Under the pieces are notes generated by a model. It was not told the origin of the DNA and did no database searches. It was given only the letters and a program-made list of their open reading frames with translations. This document shows positions 56,164 through 64,000 of a DNA stretch of 64,000 bases, one piece after another. The stretch is taken from the NCBI GenBank assembly GCA_963714255.1, contig CAVQNU010000027.1:430781-494780 (forward strand). The letters run 5' to 3'. Within the stretch, counting starts at the first letter, position 1. Each line of letters begins with the position of its first letter. Position numbers and translations under genes: made by a program. The stretch comes from Rhodovastum sp963714255. Its GTDB lineage: Bacteria > Pseudomonadota > Alphaproteobacteria > Acetobacterales > Acetobacteraceae.

Positions 56164-57066
56164 CTAACAGCCCATGGCGTGCCATCGTACCAGGCGGATC
56201 TGCCCGGCATGCATCAGTTTCAAGCGGCGCATCCATACCTCGGCTTCGGCAACCACCGCCGCGGCGCGCAGGCGGTCCGGACGGACCGCGGCCAGGTCGC
56301 GCACCAGACGTTTCCAACCTTGGACGGCCAGACGCATGTGGCGGGACGTGATGTCCTCGGTTACCCGAACGTCGAAGCCCAGTTCGGCCAGCGCGGCGGA
56401 CAGGGCGCACTCGGTCAGCAGGTCGGGCGTCCGCCCTTCCACCTCCGTCCAGGACTGGACCATGGGGTCCTCGGTGTCGAGCCGGGCCGTTGCGACCACA
56501 TCGACCATCACCAGTTGCCCGCCGGGCCGCAGCGCGCCAGCCAGGGCCATCAGAAGTTCGGGCACCGGCACCGGGCGCCCGGGCGCCCCGCGCAACGCCT
56601 CCAACGCCAGGGCATGATTGAAGGCACGGCGCTGGAACACCGAGGCCTGCGGGTCCCAGGGAACGACCATGGCCCGCTTGGCGACCACCTTGCCCGCGCG
56701 CGGCAGGCGCCATGCCGCCACCGCGGCCAAAGCCGGGTCGGCCTCGTGGCCGGAAATCCAGGCCCCCAGCCCTCCCGCCACCGCGCGAGCGGGCCCGCCC
56801 CCGCCGGCACCGAGCAGCAGCAGCGAGGAGGCGGCGGACAGACCGAGCGGAACCGCAAGGCGCAGCACCTCCTCCTCCCCGCCCGGAAAGACATTGCCGT
56901 CACCCCAGAGTTCATCGGCGACAGCGATGCGTGCCGGTGTCCATCGCACCGGGGGAGCGACCGTCGGCACCACATGCGCGGCCTCGGGCGACTCGGTCTG
57001 CACCGGCGGCTCCGCCGGCGACGGCCGAAAGTGCATGAAGCGGCTGCGCAGATCGGCAAGACGCAT
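56164..57066 (-). CDS. SAM-dependent methyltransferase domain protein
   Basis: 300 residues. SAM-binding motif I LLLLGAGGGGPARAVA near residue 82, motif region HEADPALAAVAAWR, and post-motif GGQLVMVDVVAT (about 180); an N-terminal extension (RFMHFRPSPAEPP) is disordered. Class I methyltransferase, most like ubiquinone/menaquinone-type or small-molecule enzymes; substrate unknown. It may have a start a few codons earlier, but ATG 57066 fits. Last ordinary chromosomal gene before the mobile zone. Confidence 0.8.
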   Translation of the reverse strand: MRLADLRSRFMHFRPSPAEPPVQTESPEAAHVVPTVAPPVRWTPARIAVADELWGDGNVFPGGEEEVLRLAVPLGLSAASSLLLLGAGGGGPARAVAGGLGAWISGHEADPALAAVAAWRLPRAGKVVAKRAMVVPWDPQASVFQRRAFNHALALEALRGAPGRPVPVPELLMALAGALRPGGQLVMVDVVATARLDTEDPMVQSWTEVEGRTPDLLTECALSAALAELGFDVRVTEDITSRHMRLAVQGWKRLVRDLAAVRPDRLRAAAVVAEAEVWMRRLKLMHAGQIRLVRWHAMGC

Positions 57067-57299
57067 GCAATGGCCTGATGTGCTTTCGGTCGGTTTGCTC
57101 TGGCTGAGCGGTGTGACGGGGCAGCGGCGGAAATCCGCTGGTTCCGCCCAGAGTCGCTCCAGGCGATTTCAGAACCGTTAACCGAGCGCGGGAAGGCATG
57201 GACCCGCCATGGCCTCCCCTGAACTCGGTTCGCTGGTGCCTCGGCACGGGTCAATGACCATAAGACCACCGGCCCGCCGGTGGTTCTGTTGCAATCTCC

Positions 57300-57560
57300 G
57301 CTAAAACGCCGACCTGGGGCTCACGGCAGTCTTTGGTCGGACGGCGCTCTTGTCAACGGTGATCGTGAGCGGATTCACCATCGGCGGCTGCCTGATGGTC
57401 TTGTGGACGAACCGCTTCCCACAGCCGTGTACCGCTCCGCGCTAAGAACGACGCCGATGGTCTGGCCCCGGCTGTCGACTGCGCGATGCCGTCGACTGCA
57501 CGATACAGGCAGGTCCAGCCGCCCGTGATCTTGATACAGATAGAGTCGTCCGTTATCGCA
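57300..57560 (-). pseudogene. IS6-family transposase remnant
   Basis: Fragments in three frames read, in order, TDDSICIKITGGWTCLYRAV, VDSRGQTIGVVLS, KRFVHKTIRQPPMVNPLTIT and VDKSAVRPKTAV, matching the IS6/IS26 DDE domain (two of three acidic residues visible). A 17-bp imperfect tandem duplication (TCGACTGC.CGAT..) near 57476-57500 and a second indel break it. No intact ends found. Confidence 0.7.
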
Positions 57561-57753
57561 ACAATGCCTTCGCGTGACCGGACGTTGTTTTTTACGCAGC
57601 ATTCTTCGTTCTGTAACCACACCCGCGAAATTGCGTGCAAAGAACTGCATGACATCGGGACGGCATCGCGTGGCCGCACGCCAGCCGCACTTCGGCCGAC
57701 GACGTATGTCGGGGCATGTCAACGGACATGAAGCGGACAAGGAAACCATAGGC

Positions 57754-58150
57754 ATGCAATGGCAGGTCAGGCTCACGTTACAGATGACTCTGCTGTCGGC
57801 GACGCCGCTCGGTGGCACGAGCCGCATGGGCTGGTCTCGGCGATGGCACACTTGACAACACCGGGCAGGCGCCTCTGCCGACGGGGCAGTATATAACGCC
57901 CACCTTCGCCACCGGCGCCAGCTTCAGCGTGCTCAATCCCGACATCGCGGAATACACCCGTCGGTCGGCAACTACCCGTATTTCCGCCCGAACGGCGCTA
58001 TTGCCTCCATCTTCAGCCCGAATGGCAAGACGCTGGCAGTGATGACCGTCTCGAACTATTCTGGGCGGCGCAGCGTTCAACTGGCTTGGGATTCCCGCCG
58101 CTCGTATGGCGAGGGGACCCATAGGTCGATGTGCCCGCCGGCCTGTAACT
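57754..58150 (+). pseudogene. Remnant of a YncE-like beta-propeller (phosphatase-fused) gene
   Basis: ATG 57754 gives a signal-peptide-like QVRLTLQMTLLSATPLG, then the frame changes twice: GDGTLDNTGQA and PTGQYITPTFATGASFSVLN, then VGNYPYFRPNGAIASIFSPN and GKTLAVMT. This is the start of the YncE-beta-propeller/alkaline phosphatase family (about 800-900 residues when whole); only about 100 residues remain. It precedes a secreted phosphoesterase gene of related chemistry. Confidence 0.6.
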
Positions 58151-58846
58151 AAACAACAGCTTTTGCAGGTCCCTAAATTTTTTTCGCGCCACAATTTGAA
58201 GAATGCCGCACGATTTCAACATAGTGTTCCGTTCCGGCGCTCTGAAGTCCCTTATTTCTGACTTAGGCACTCGTTTAATGCACTTCGGAAAGGGGATTGA
58301 CAACTCATCCCGTGCTGCTCCGCACGCAGAATCGGATAAGAAATGAGCGCGGACTGAGCGCGCCGCCCAAAGGCAATATGGCAGATATTCCACAGACTTC
58401 AGGCAAACGCATTGAAATTGGGTCGCAATAAAAATGGAGGGACGGCTGAGATTTCGGCGCCGTGGTTACGTTCCTGGTTCGTATGATTTCATGTTAAAAA
58501 CGGCAAATGTTCTGTTGAACGACGACTCTCGTCTATTAACCGCTTGCTTGTCCGCGCATACTAAAAGTAAAAAAATTTCTGGAAATGACTCCAGTGTTCA
58601 CTCATTGAAATTCAGTCCCATTCATGCGCCATGACTGACGATAGTTCGCTCCCCAATGCGGTGGTTTTGCCCGCACTGCTATTCATTTTGAATACGAGCC
58701 GCATTAAACGCCAGAACGGTCGGATGCGCCATTTCCTTGCTTTTGCGCTATCGATAATTTAACCAAACGTTCAACGGTGGGTCAACGCATTGAAATCATC
58801 GCTGCCTACACTAGCGGTCCCGCCGATAAACAAAAAGGAACGCCCT
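58151..58846. other. About 700 bp of lower-GC non-coding sequence
   Basis: No coding frame with a ribosome site or homology; a 66-residue frame at 58434-58634 is AT-rich and unconvincing. AACGCATTGAAAT occurs twice (58406-58418 and 58784-58796) as a direct repeat. The base composition differs from the flanking chromosome, so this may be acquired DNA; it holds the promoter of the following phosphoesterase gene. Confidence 0.5.
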
Positions 58847-60922
58847 ATGCGGTATGATCCGCTGCAAGCCAAAAGACTCAAATACAAACTGATGACCTGC
58901 GTCGCGCTCGCCGCAATCATTTCTGATACCATGCTGCCTGTCTCCGCGGTAGCAGCGGAAAGCAATACAGCGTCGCCGATCAAGCACGTGATCGTCATCA
59001 TCGGCGAGAACCGCACATTTGATCATATATTCGCCACCTATCAGCCGGTCAACAAAAACGAGCAGGTTCTGAATCTTCTGTCGGAGAAGATCGTCAACGC
59101 CGATGGCACGCCGGGGCCGAATTATTCCAAGGCACTGCAATATCAGGGTTTTGATACCACAAAATACGAAATCAATCCGGGCAAAACGCCATATGCGACC
59201 TTGCCGCCCGCGCTGACCGGCGGTCCGTCGACCCCCTATGTGTGTCAGGCGCTCGGGATCACCACCGGCACCTCCTGCGTGGGCCCCGGCCAAGAGGAGG
59301 CTGCGCAGGGCGTCGAAAATGGTCTGGCGCCCGAATATGTCCAGTATCTCCTGACCGGCGGCACCGGCCAGCCCGGCGGCGTGCCGGACGCGCGCATCAA
59401 TTACGCCGGCCATGACGCCAGCCATCTGCCGCCCGGGCCGTTCCAGATCACCTCGGCCAGCTTTCCGTACGACGCCTATGCACAAAGCCCGGTGCATCGT
59501 TTCTACCAGATGTGGCAGGAGAACGATTGCAACGCCGCCCTGGCCACCTTGTTCACTGGCTGGGGCTGCCAGGCGGATCTGTATCCGTGGGTGGAAGTCA
59601 GCGTCGGCGCGGGGTCGAACGGCAAGGCCCAGCCGACGAACTTCACCACCGCGTCGACCGGCGAAGGGTCGACCTCGATGGGGTTCTACAACGTCCTGCA
59701 GGGCGACGCGCCTTACCTCAAGCTGCTCGCCGACACCTACGCGATGAGCGACAATTACCATCAGGCGGTGAACGGCGGAACCGGCGCCAATCACATCATG
59801 CTGGGCAGCGCCGACGCGATCTGGTTCAGCGACGGCAACGGCAATCCGGCGGTGCCGCCGAACCGTGGCGTCAACCCCAACAACCCGACCGTTCCGCTGG
59901 GCAGCAATCCCGACTCGCTGACTGAAATCGAGAACCCCAATCCGCAGCCGGGCAGCAATAATTATTACACCCAGGATGGCTATGGCGGCGGCTCCGGAGC
60001 GCCCGGCGCCAGCACGAATTACGGCGGCGGCTCCTACACCGAGTGCTCCGATCCTTCCCAGCCGGGCGTGGCACCGATCCTGAATTATCTCGGGGCGCTG
60101 CCGCGCCCGGTCAATTCACGCTGCCAGGCCGGACATTACTACCTGCTCAACAACTACAACCCTGGCTATTTCGGCGACGGCAGCAACGCCTACACCGACA
60201 CCAACGCCAACAACTATGTCTACACCATCCCGCCCTCGACCCTGCGCAACATTGGCGATCTGCTGAACGCGAAGCAGGTTTCCTGGGCCTATTTTGGCGA
60301 CCAGTTCAACCGGTATCTCACCGACAAGTACGATGTGAACCAGCTCGACCAGTACTGCAACATCTGCAACTGGGCGCAGTATTCGACCTCTATCATGACC
60401 AATGCGGCCCAGCGTACGGCGCATCTGAAAGACACCACCGACCTTTATGCCGCCATCAACGACGGCTCGCTGCCGGCGGTGTCCTATGTTAAGCCCAGCG
60501 GCTTCGTCGATGGCCATCCGGCCTCGTCCAAGCTCATCCTGTTTGAGGGCTTCGTGAAGAAGATCGTCGACGGCGTGAAGGCCAACCCGACGCTCTGGGC
60601 CGACACGGCGATTTTCGTCACCTTCGACGAGGGCGGCGGATACTGGGACTCGGGCTACGTGCAGCCGCTCGACTATTTCGGTGACGGAACGCGGATTCCG
60701 TTGATCGTGGTGTCCAAGTACAGCACCGGCGGTCATATCTCGCACAGCTACTCGGATCACGTCTCGGTGGCAAAGTTCATCGAATATAACTGGCACCTCG
60801 GTCCGATCACTACCCACAGCCGCGACAATCTGCCGAACCCGCTAGCGGTGCTCAATCCGTATATCCCGGTGAACTCGCCAGCTATCAGCGATTTGACCGA
60901 CCTTTTCAGATTCGGTGGGTAA
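58847..60922 (+). CDS. Secreted phosphoesterase (phospholipase C/acid phosphatase family)
   Basis: 691 residues from ATG 58847, chosen because AAGGA lies 7 bases upstream; a TTG at 58790 lacks one. Signal peptide (LMTCVALAAIISDTMLPVSAVAA, parts given as LMTCVALAAII and PVSAVAA). Phosphoesterase family PF04185: metal-site IVIIGENRTFDHIFATYQ, SDNYHQAVNGGTGANHIMLG, VTFDEGGGYWDSG and SHSYSDHVSVAKFIEYNW. Acts on phospholipids or phosphate esters outside the membrane. No TAT twin Arg seen, so probably Sec. Substrate unresolved. Confidence 0.9.
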   Translation: MRYDPLQAKRLKYKLMTCVALAAIISDTMLPVSAVAAESNTASPIKHVIVIIGENRTFDHIFATYQPVNKNEQVLNLLSEKIVNADGTPGPNYSKALQYQGFDTTKYEINPGKTPYATLPPALTGGPSTPYVCQALGITTGTSCVGPGQEEAAQGVENGLAPEYVQYLLTGGTGQPGGVPDARINYAGHDASHLPPGPFQITSASFPYDAYAQSPVHRFYQMWQENDCNAALATLFTGWGCQADLYPWVEVSVGAGSNGKAQPTNFTTASTGEGSTSMGFYNVLQGDAPYLKLLADTYAMSDNYHQAVNGGTGANHIMLGSADAIWFSDGNGNPAVPPNRGVNPNNPTVPLGSNPDSLTEIENPNPQPGSNNYYTQDGYGGGSGAPGASTNYGGGSYTECSDPSQPGVAPILNYLGALPRPVNSRCQAGHYYLLNNYNPGYFGDGSNAYTDTNANNYVYTIPPSTLRNIGDLLNAKQVSWAYFGDQFNRYLTDKYDVNQLDQYCNICNWAQYSTSIMTNAAQRTAHLKDTTDLYAAINDGSLPAVSYVKPSGFVDGHPASSKLILFEGFVKKIVDGVKANPTLWADTAIFVTFDEGGGYWDSGYVQPLDYFGDGTRIPLIVVSKYSTGGHISHSYSDHVSVAKFIEYNWHLGPITTHSRDNLPNPLAVLNPYIPVNSPAISDLTDLFRFGG

Positions 60923-60929
60923 GAAGAGA

Positions 60930-60955
60930 AAGGCCAGGGGGCAGTGGCCCCCTGG
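60930..60955. repeat. Dispersed element, internally deleted, copy Q
   Basis: AAGGCCAGGGGGCAGTGGCC then CCCTGG: the first stem's beginning joined to the second stem, forming one CCAGGGGGC-AGTG-GCCCCCTGG-like hairpin 8 bp after the phosphoesterase stop. Confidence 0.85.
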
Positions 60956-60956
60956 T

Positions 60957-61347
60957 TCCTGTTCCTGCGTGTCCGTACCCGCCTCCGCCACGACTGCAAC
61001 AAACCGAGCGCAACGGCGTCGTGTTCGGCCTGCGTGGCACCAGGACCGGCGGCACGCAACCGGCTGCAGAGCTGAATTGAAGCTGTTGAGCAGACGTGAA
61101 GTGCTGGGGTGGCGGGTCCGGACATTGCCGCAGGCGATCTCTGCGGGTCCGCTTCGCCATCCCAGCCTGCACATCCACCAACCGCTGCCATCGCCGTTCC
61201 GCAGCCCGAACGCCGCCGCGCCGCGTCCATTCGGCACAAATGCATGACGGAACGAACCAGGCGCCACGCCTGCTCGATCAACAACCATTCCTGCTGACGG
61301 CTCAACATCTCGCCACGACGAAAAGCTGCAGCAGCGGCCACGAACCA
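60957..61347. other. Intergenic sequence without a supported gene
   Basis: High-GC but no convincing coding frame on either strand; open frames here are shadows. Probably carries the promoter of the TonB-like gene. Confidence 0.4.
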
Positions 61348-61892
61348 ATGGCGACTTTGTCCCAGCTTCCGGCATCGACGGCCGGGCAACTCGCCGCCAT
61401 CGCCGGCGGGGCCGTGTTGGAAGGGCTGATCCTGGCGGGCACATTCGGATGCCTGCATCAGGCGCTCGACCGCGGCGTGCCGGTGCCGGTCGAACTGGCC
61501 CACCTGCCGCCCCCCGAACCGCTGCCCGAGCAACCGCCGCCGGAGGCGCCTCCGCCAGCATTGCCTCAACCGCTCCAGGCCGGCCCCGCCGCGCCGGTCA
61601 CGCCCGCGCGATCCGCCGCCAGCTCTGTCGCGCCGCGGCCGCCACGTCCGGTCGCGCATCGTCCACCACCGCCACCGCTGGCCGCCACGCCACCGGCCAC
61701 GCCGCCCTCCCCTCCGGCGGCACCCGCCCCTGTCGCTGCGGCGCCGGCGGCACCCGCTTCATCTGTCTCCACGGCGGCGCAACAGCAGGCGGAAGATACA
61801 TTGCGCGGCCGGATCCGGGCCGCCGTGCGAGCGGCTTTACGCCGCCCGGCTGCGGCACGGATGATGGCGCTGACCGGACGGGCGGGAGTCAT
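61348..61892 (+). pseudogene. TonB-like energy transducer, N-terminal part, interrupted by IS630-family element
   Basis: ATG 61348: one membrane anchor (AAIAGGAVLEGLILAGTFGCL, given as IAGGAVLEGLILAGTF), a long Pro/Ala linker (about 50-140; PPEPLPEQPPPEAPPPALPQ), and the start of the TonB C-terminal domain (RAAVRAALRRPAAARMMAL). The frame then enters the IS and ends at 61965. The rest of the domain continues at 63070. Confidence 0.85.
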
Positions 61893-63069
61893 ACCAACCC
61901 GCCTTGACGTTGACTCTTTTGTGAATTGCGAATTGGCGGCGCCCTCGAATTCTTTGGCCGAGTGAGCATTTGGCAAAGGGAAGCAGGGGATGGGCGCTGC
62001 GTTGGTGGTCACACGGTCGGACCACTCGGCCGAGGGACTTCGTGCGCTGGCAAGCAAGAGTAGCGATGGCGCACAGGTTCGTCGATTGTTGGCGTTGGCA
62101 CTGATCCTGGACGGCCACTCGCGGACCGAGGCGGCGGCACAGAGCGGTATGGAGCGCCAGACGCTGCGCGACTGGGTGCACCGGTACAACGACGCGGGGG
62201 TCGATGGGCTGAAGTCGCGCAGCAGCCCTGGCCGGACGCCATTTCTGACTGAGGAACAGAAAGCCGAGTTGAAGGCGTTGGTCATCAAAGGACCTGACCC
62301 TGACATCCACCAGGTGGTACGCTGGCGTTGTCTGGACGTGCGCGAAGAGGTGACGCGGCGGTTCTCGGTGACTGTGCACGAGAGCACTATCGGCAAGTGG
62401 CTGCACCAACTCAAACTGACGCCGCTGCAGCCGCGCCCGTTCCATCCGAAGAAGGACCCGGCCGCCCAAGAGGCTTTTAAAAAAACTTTCGTAATCTAGC
62501 CAAGGAAGCGCTGCTCGGAACCACGGCCGGCACGCCCATAGAAATCTGGTTCCAAGACGAAGCCAGGGTCGGCCAGCAGGGAACTCACACCTATATCTGG
62601 GCGCCGGTGGGCTCGCGGCCGCCGATGGTGCGCGACAACCGTCGTGAGTCCGTCTATCTGTTCGGCGCCATCTGCCCGGATCGAGCCGTCGGCGCTGCAA
62701 TCATCATGCCCGCCGTCAACACCGAGGCCATGAACGCCCATCTGCAGGAAATCAGTACACAGGTGGCGCCTGGTGCGCACGCCCTGTTGCTGTGCGATCG
62801 CGCCGGATGGCATGCCACCAGCAGGGGCCTGCAGGTTCCCGTTAACATGACCCTGCTCCCCTTGCCCGCCTACGCGCCGGAATTGAACCCGATGGAGAAC
62901 GTCTGGGATTACCTCCGCGGCAACAAGCTGTGCGGCGTTCTCTGGAACAGCTACAAGGCGATCGTGCAAGCCTGCAAGAAGTCCTGGGACTTCCTCATCA
63001 GCGATCCGGATCGCATCCGCTCCATCGGCACGCGCGAGTGGGCGTGTGTCAATCTTTAGGCGGGCTGGT
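61893..63069 (+). mobile_element. IS630-family insertion sequence
   Basis: 1177 bp with imperfect terminal inverted repeats ACCAACCCGCCTTGAC... and its partner (17 of 23 match beyond the first A). It is flanked by AT on both sides; TA-based boundaries also fit, since the junction reads ATACCA...TGGTAT. IS630 elements normally duplicate TA. Taking AT restores the TonB frame exactly. Contains one transposase gene in two frames. Confidence 0.9.
61990..63059 (+). CDS. IS630 family transposase, made by -1 frameshift
   Basis: The first frame (61990-62499) has the helix-turn-helix HSRTEAAAQSGMERQTLRDW and a second HTH-like part; the second (-1) frame gives the DDE domain: IWFQDEARVGQQGTHTYIW, LLLCDRAGWHAT and APELNPMENVWDYLRGN, all three acidic residues intact. 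At 62479-62485 seven A follow TTTT; a -1 slip there joins AFKK to NFRNLAKEALLGTTAGTP. IS630 members are known to use such slips, so this is probably an active gene, not a defect. Confidence 0.9.
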
Positions 63070-63258
63070 ATCACGTTCGACTATCGCGACGGCGAGGTCG
63101 TTGGTGGCGTGCAACTCATGCGCTCCACCGGCGCGGACATACTCGACGCCGCTGCCCTGGCGGCCGTCCGCGAGGCACATTATCCGAAGCCGGCACCCGA
63201 GGTCGGGAGCCGGATGCTGCGGTTGCACATTTGGGTTGAGGAAGCCTGTGGCGGGTAG
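63070..63258 (+). pseudogene. TonB-like energy transducer, C-terminal part after the IS
   Basis: ITFDYRDGEVVGGVQLMRST, LDAAALAAVREAHYPKPAPE and MLRLHIWVEEACGG complete the TonB C-terminal fold. Same frame as the N-terminal part once 1179 bp (IS plus one duplicated AT) are removed; the whole gene would have been about 243 residues. Confidence 0.85.
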
Positions 63259-63279
63259 AGGTTCGCGCCGGCCAGGGTC

Positions 63280-63345
63280 CTATCGGGGCGTTGCCCCGAA
63301 CTCCACCAGGGGCTTTGCACCTGGGCCCCACCAAGGGTAACCTGG
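63280..63345. repeat. Dispersed hairpin element, subtype 2, copy R (degenerate)
   Basis: CGGGGC-GTT-GCCCCG, CCAGGGGC-TTT-GCACCTGG and a broken third stem (CCAAGGGTAACCTGGG). 21 bp past the TonB stop. Confidence 0.8.
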
Positions 63346-63370
63346 GCATAACCCCGGGACGGGCCACCCG

Positions 63371-63800
63371 TCAGGCGGGCTGGCCGCGGCAACGGATGAG
63401 CTCGGGGAGGGACGGCACGGCCGGAGCGTCGGCGACGCCGAGCCGGGCGCCGAGGTAGTTCCAGAACGAGACACCGAGCTTCCGGCAGGTCTTGCCAAGG
63501 CCGAGGAAGGCATCGCGACAATCGCGCCCTATATCGGTCTTGGTGCCCCCGCTGACCTGGCGCCTGGTCACCTGGCAGCGGATGTCGTTTTCCGAACCGT
63601 TGGTGTGCAAGGGAATTTCCGGGTGCTCGAGCACCATCAGCAGCTCGACCTTGTTAGCGTGCAGTCGCTGGAGCAGACGGTCGAGGGTGACGAAGCCGGT
63701 TGTGCGCTGAAAGATGCGGTCGAAGCGCGCCCGCAGAGGTGGCCGGGGAAATTCGGACAGGGCGATAAGTGGAAAGTCTGCCTGAACTCGACTTTGGCCC
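63371..63800 (-). pseudogene. IS66-family transposase, C-terminal fragment
   Basis: The minus strand reads FDRIFQRTTGFVTLDRLLQR, LHANKVELLMVLEHPEIPLH, TNGSENDIRCQVTRRQVSGG, TKTDIGRDCRDAFLGLGKTC and SFWNYLGARLGV, the end of an IS66-like DDE transposase, up to the stop at 63371. Upstream the frame is broken by a stop near 63795. The 5' part is missing, so it cannot be functional alone. Confidence 0.75.
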
Positions 63801-63823
63801 TTTCACGCGGCGTAGCAGGCCAA

Positions 63824-64000
63824 TTCTATCGGCGTGTTGAGCGTCGCTGGGCGAATTGTTGTGGGGTCTGGCATTGGCCGTGACCCTGGTAAATTGCCAT
63901 CTATCCATAGCTGGCGACGAACGTTGGCGAGCGCGTCGCTGAAAGTTGGCCACTGCTTCCGGTACCAACTGGCCGTCCGCACGATCGGCGCGCGGTTGAT
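63824..64000 (-). pseudogene. Transposase C-terminal fragment, runs off the right edge
   Basis: 58 residues from the window edge to TAG at 63824: RTASWYRKQWPTFSDALANV and RRQLWMAIYQGH resemble the end of a common proteobacterial transposase group (WYRK...TFSDALA.VRR.LW). Family not certain. It abuts the IS66 remnant; this edge is a nest of decayed elements. Confidence 0.5.

Noticed and set aside
58434..58634. 66-residue frame in the low-GC gap
   Set aside because: AT-rich, no ribosome site, no family; chance frame.

Overview
The window comes from a high-GC alphaproteobacterium, most likely an acid-adapted or soil member of the Acetobacteraceae (Rhodospirillales/Acetobacterales). The basis is strong G/C at third codon positions, alphaproteobacterial gene pairs (ilvE beside MarR and OmpR/EnvZ-type regulators; rplY-pth-ychF), PHA-storage genes, a COQ9-family regulator, and a dispersed intergenic repeat of a kind I associate with this family. 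The family placement is inference; no rRNA or tRNA gene lies in the window to confirm it. Layout: 1-8340 holds maeB (running off the left edge and frameshifted), divergent mutS, glnD (4-bp overlap with mutS) and a small exported protein. 8457-16758 holds an M32 carboxypeptidase, ilvE, a MarR/response regulator/sensor kinase operon, an MBOAT plus SGNH-like polysaccharide O-acetylation pair and a phasin. 16919-25377 holds a COQ9/TetR-like protein, proC, a YbjN protein, ubiK, hldD, lgt, a MidA-type methyltransferase, pgeF, a lipoprotein and prs. 25520-33238 holds a histidine phosphatase, a DUF2339 membrane protein, rplY-pth-ychF, a frameshifted ugd and a DUF29 protein. 33261-42377 holds an AhpD-like protein, an ABC importer without its binding protein, dut, a divergent polysaccharide deacetylase, kup, a YjbQ protein and panC. 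42466-46751 holds a decayed bacteriophytochrome-type kinase, iorA and paaK. 46978-53565 holds an exported glycine-rich protein, a TPR protein, glcDEF, phbB and a frameshifted CBS/BON protein behind an FNR/FixK-like box. 53569-57066 holds a class III-like phaC with a very short PhaE-like partner, phaR, rpmJ and a methyltransferase. 57067 to the right edge is an accessory zone of lower and mixed GC: IS6 and YncE-like remnants, a secreted phosphoesterase, a TonB gene split by an IS630-family element, and IS66 and other transposase fragments. How the genes work together: phbB makes (R)-3-hydroxybutyryl-CoA, phaC with the PhaE-like protein polymerises it, the phasin coats granules, and phaR probably adjusts phasin expression to polymer level. 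glcDEF oxidises glycolate to glyoxylate. iorA with paaK suggests oxidation of aryl-pyruvates and CoA activation of aryl-acetates, although iorB is not here. hldD, ugd, the MBOAT pair and the deacetylase belong to envelope or exopolysaccharide chemistry. The most striking non-coding feature is a family of about 18 short elements made of two or three GC-rich hairpins, most carrying a CTTAAG at one end. Nearly every copy lies directly 3' of a stop codon, and in three cases the CTTAAG itself supplies the stop. Two loci carry copies in inverted pairs; one of these surrounds a 69-bp palindrome. Three otherwise intact conserved genes (maeB, ugd, the CBS/BON gene) each carry a single-base insertion, which means either recent decay or base-calling errors.
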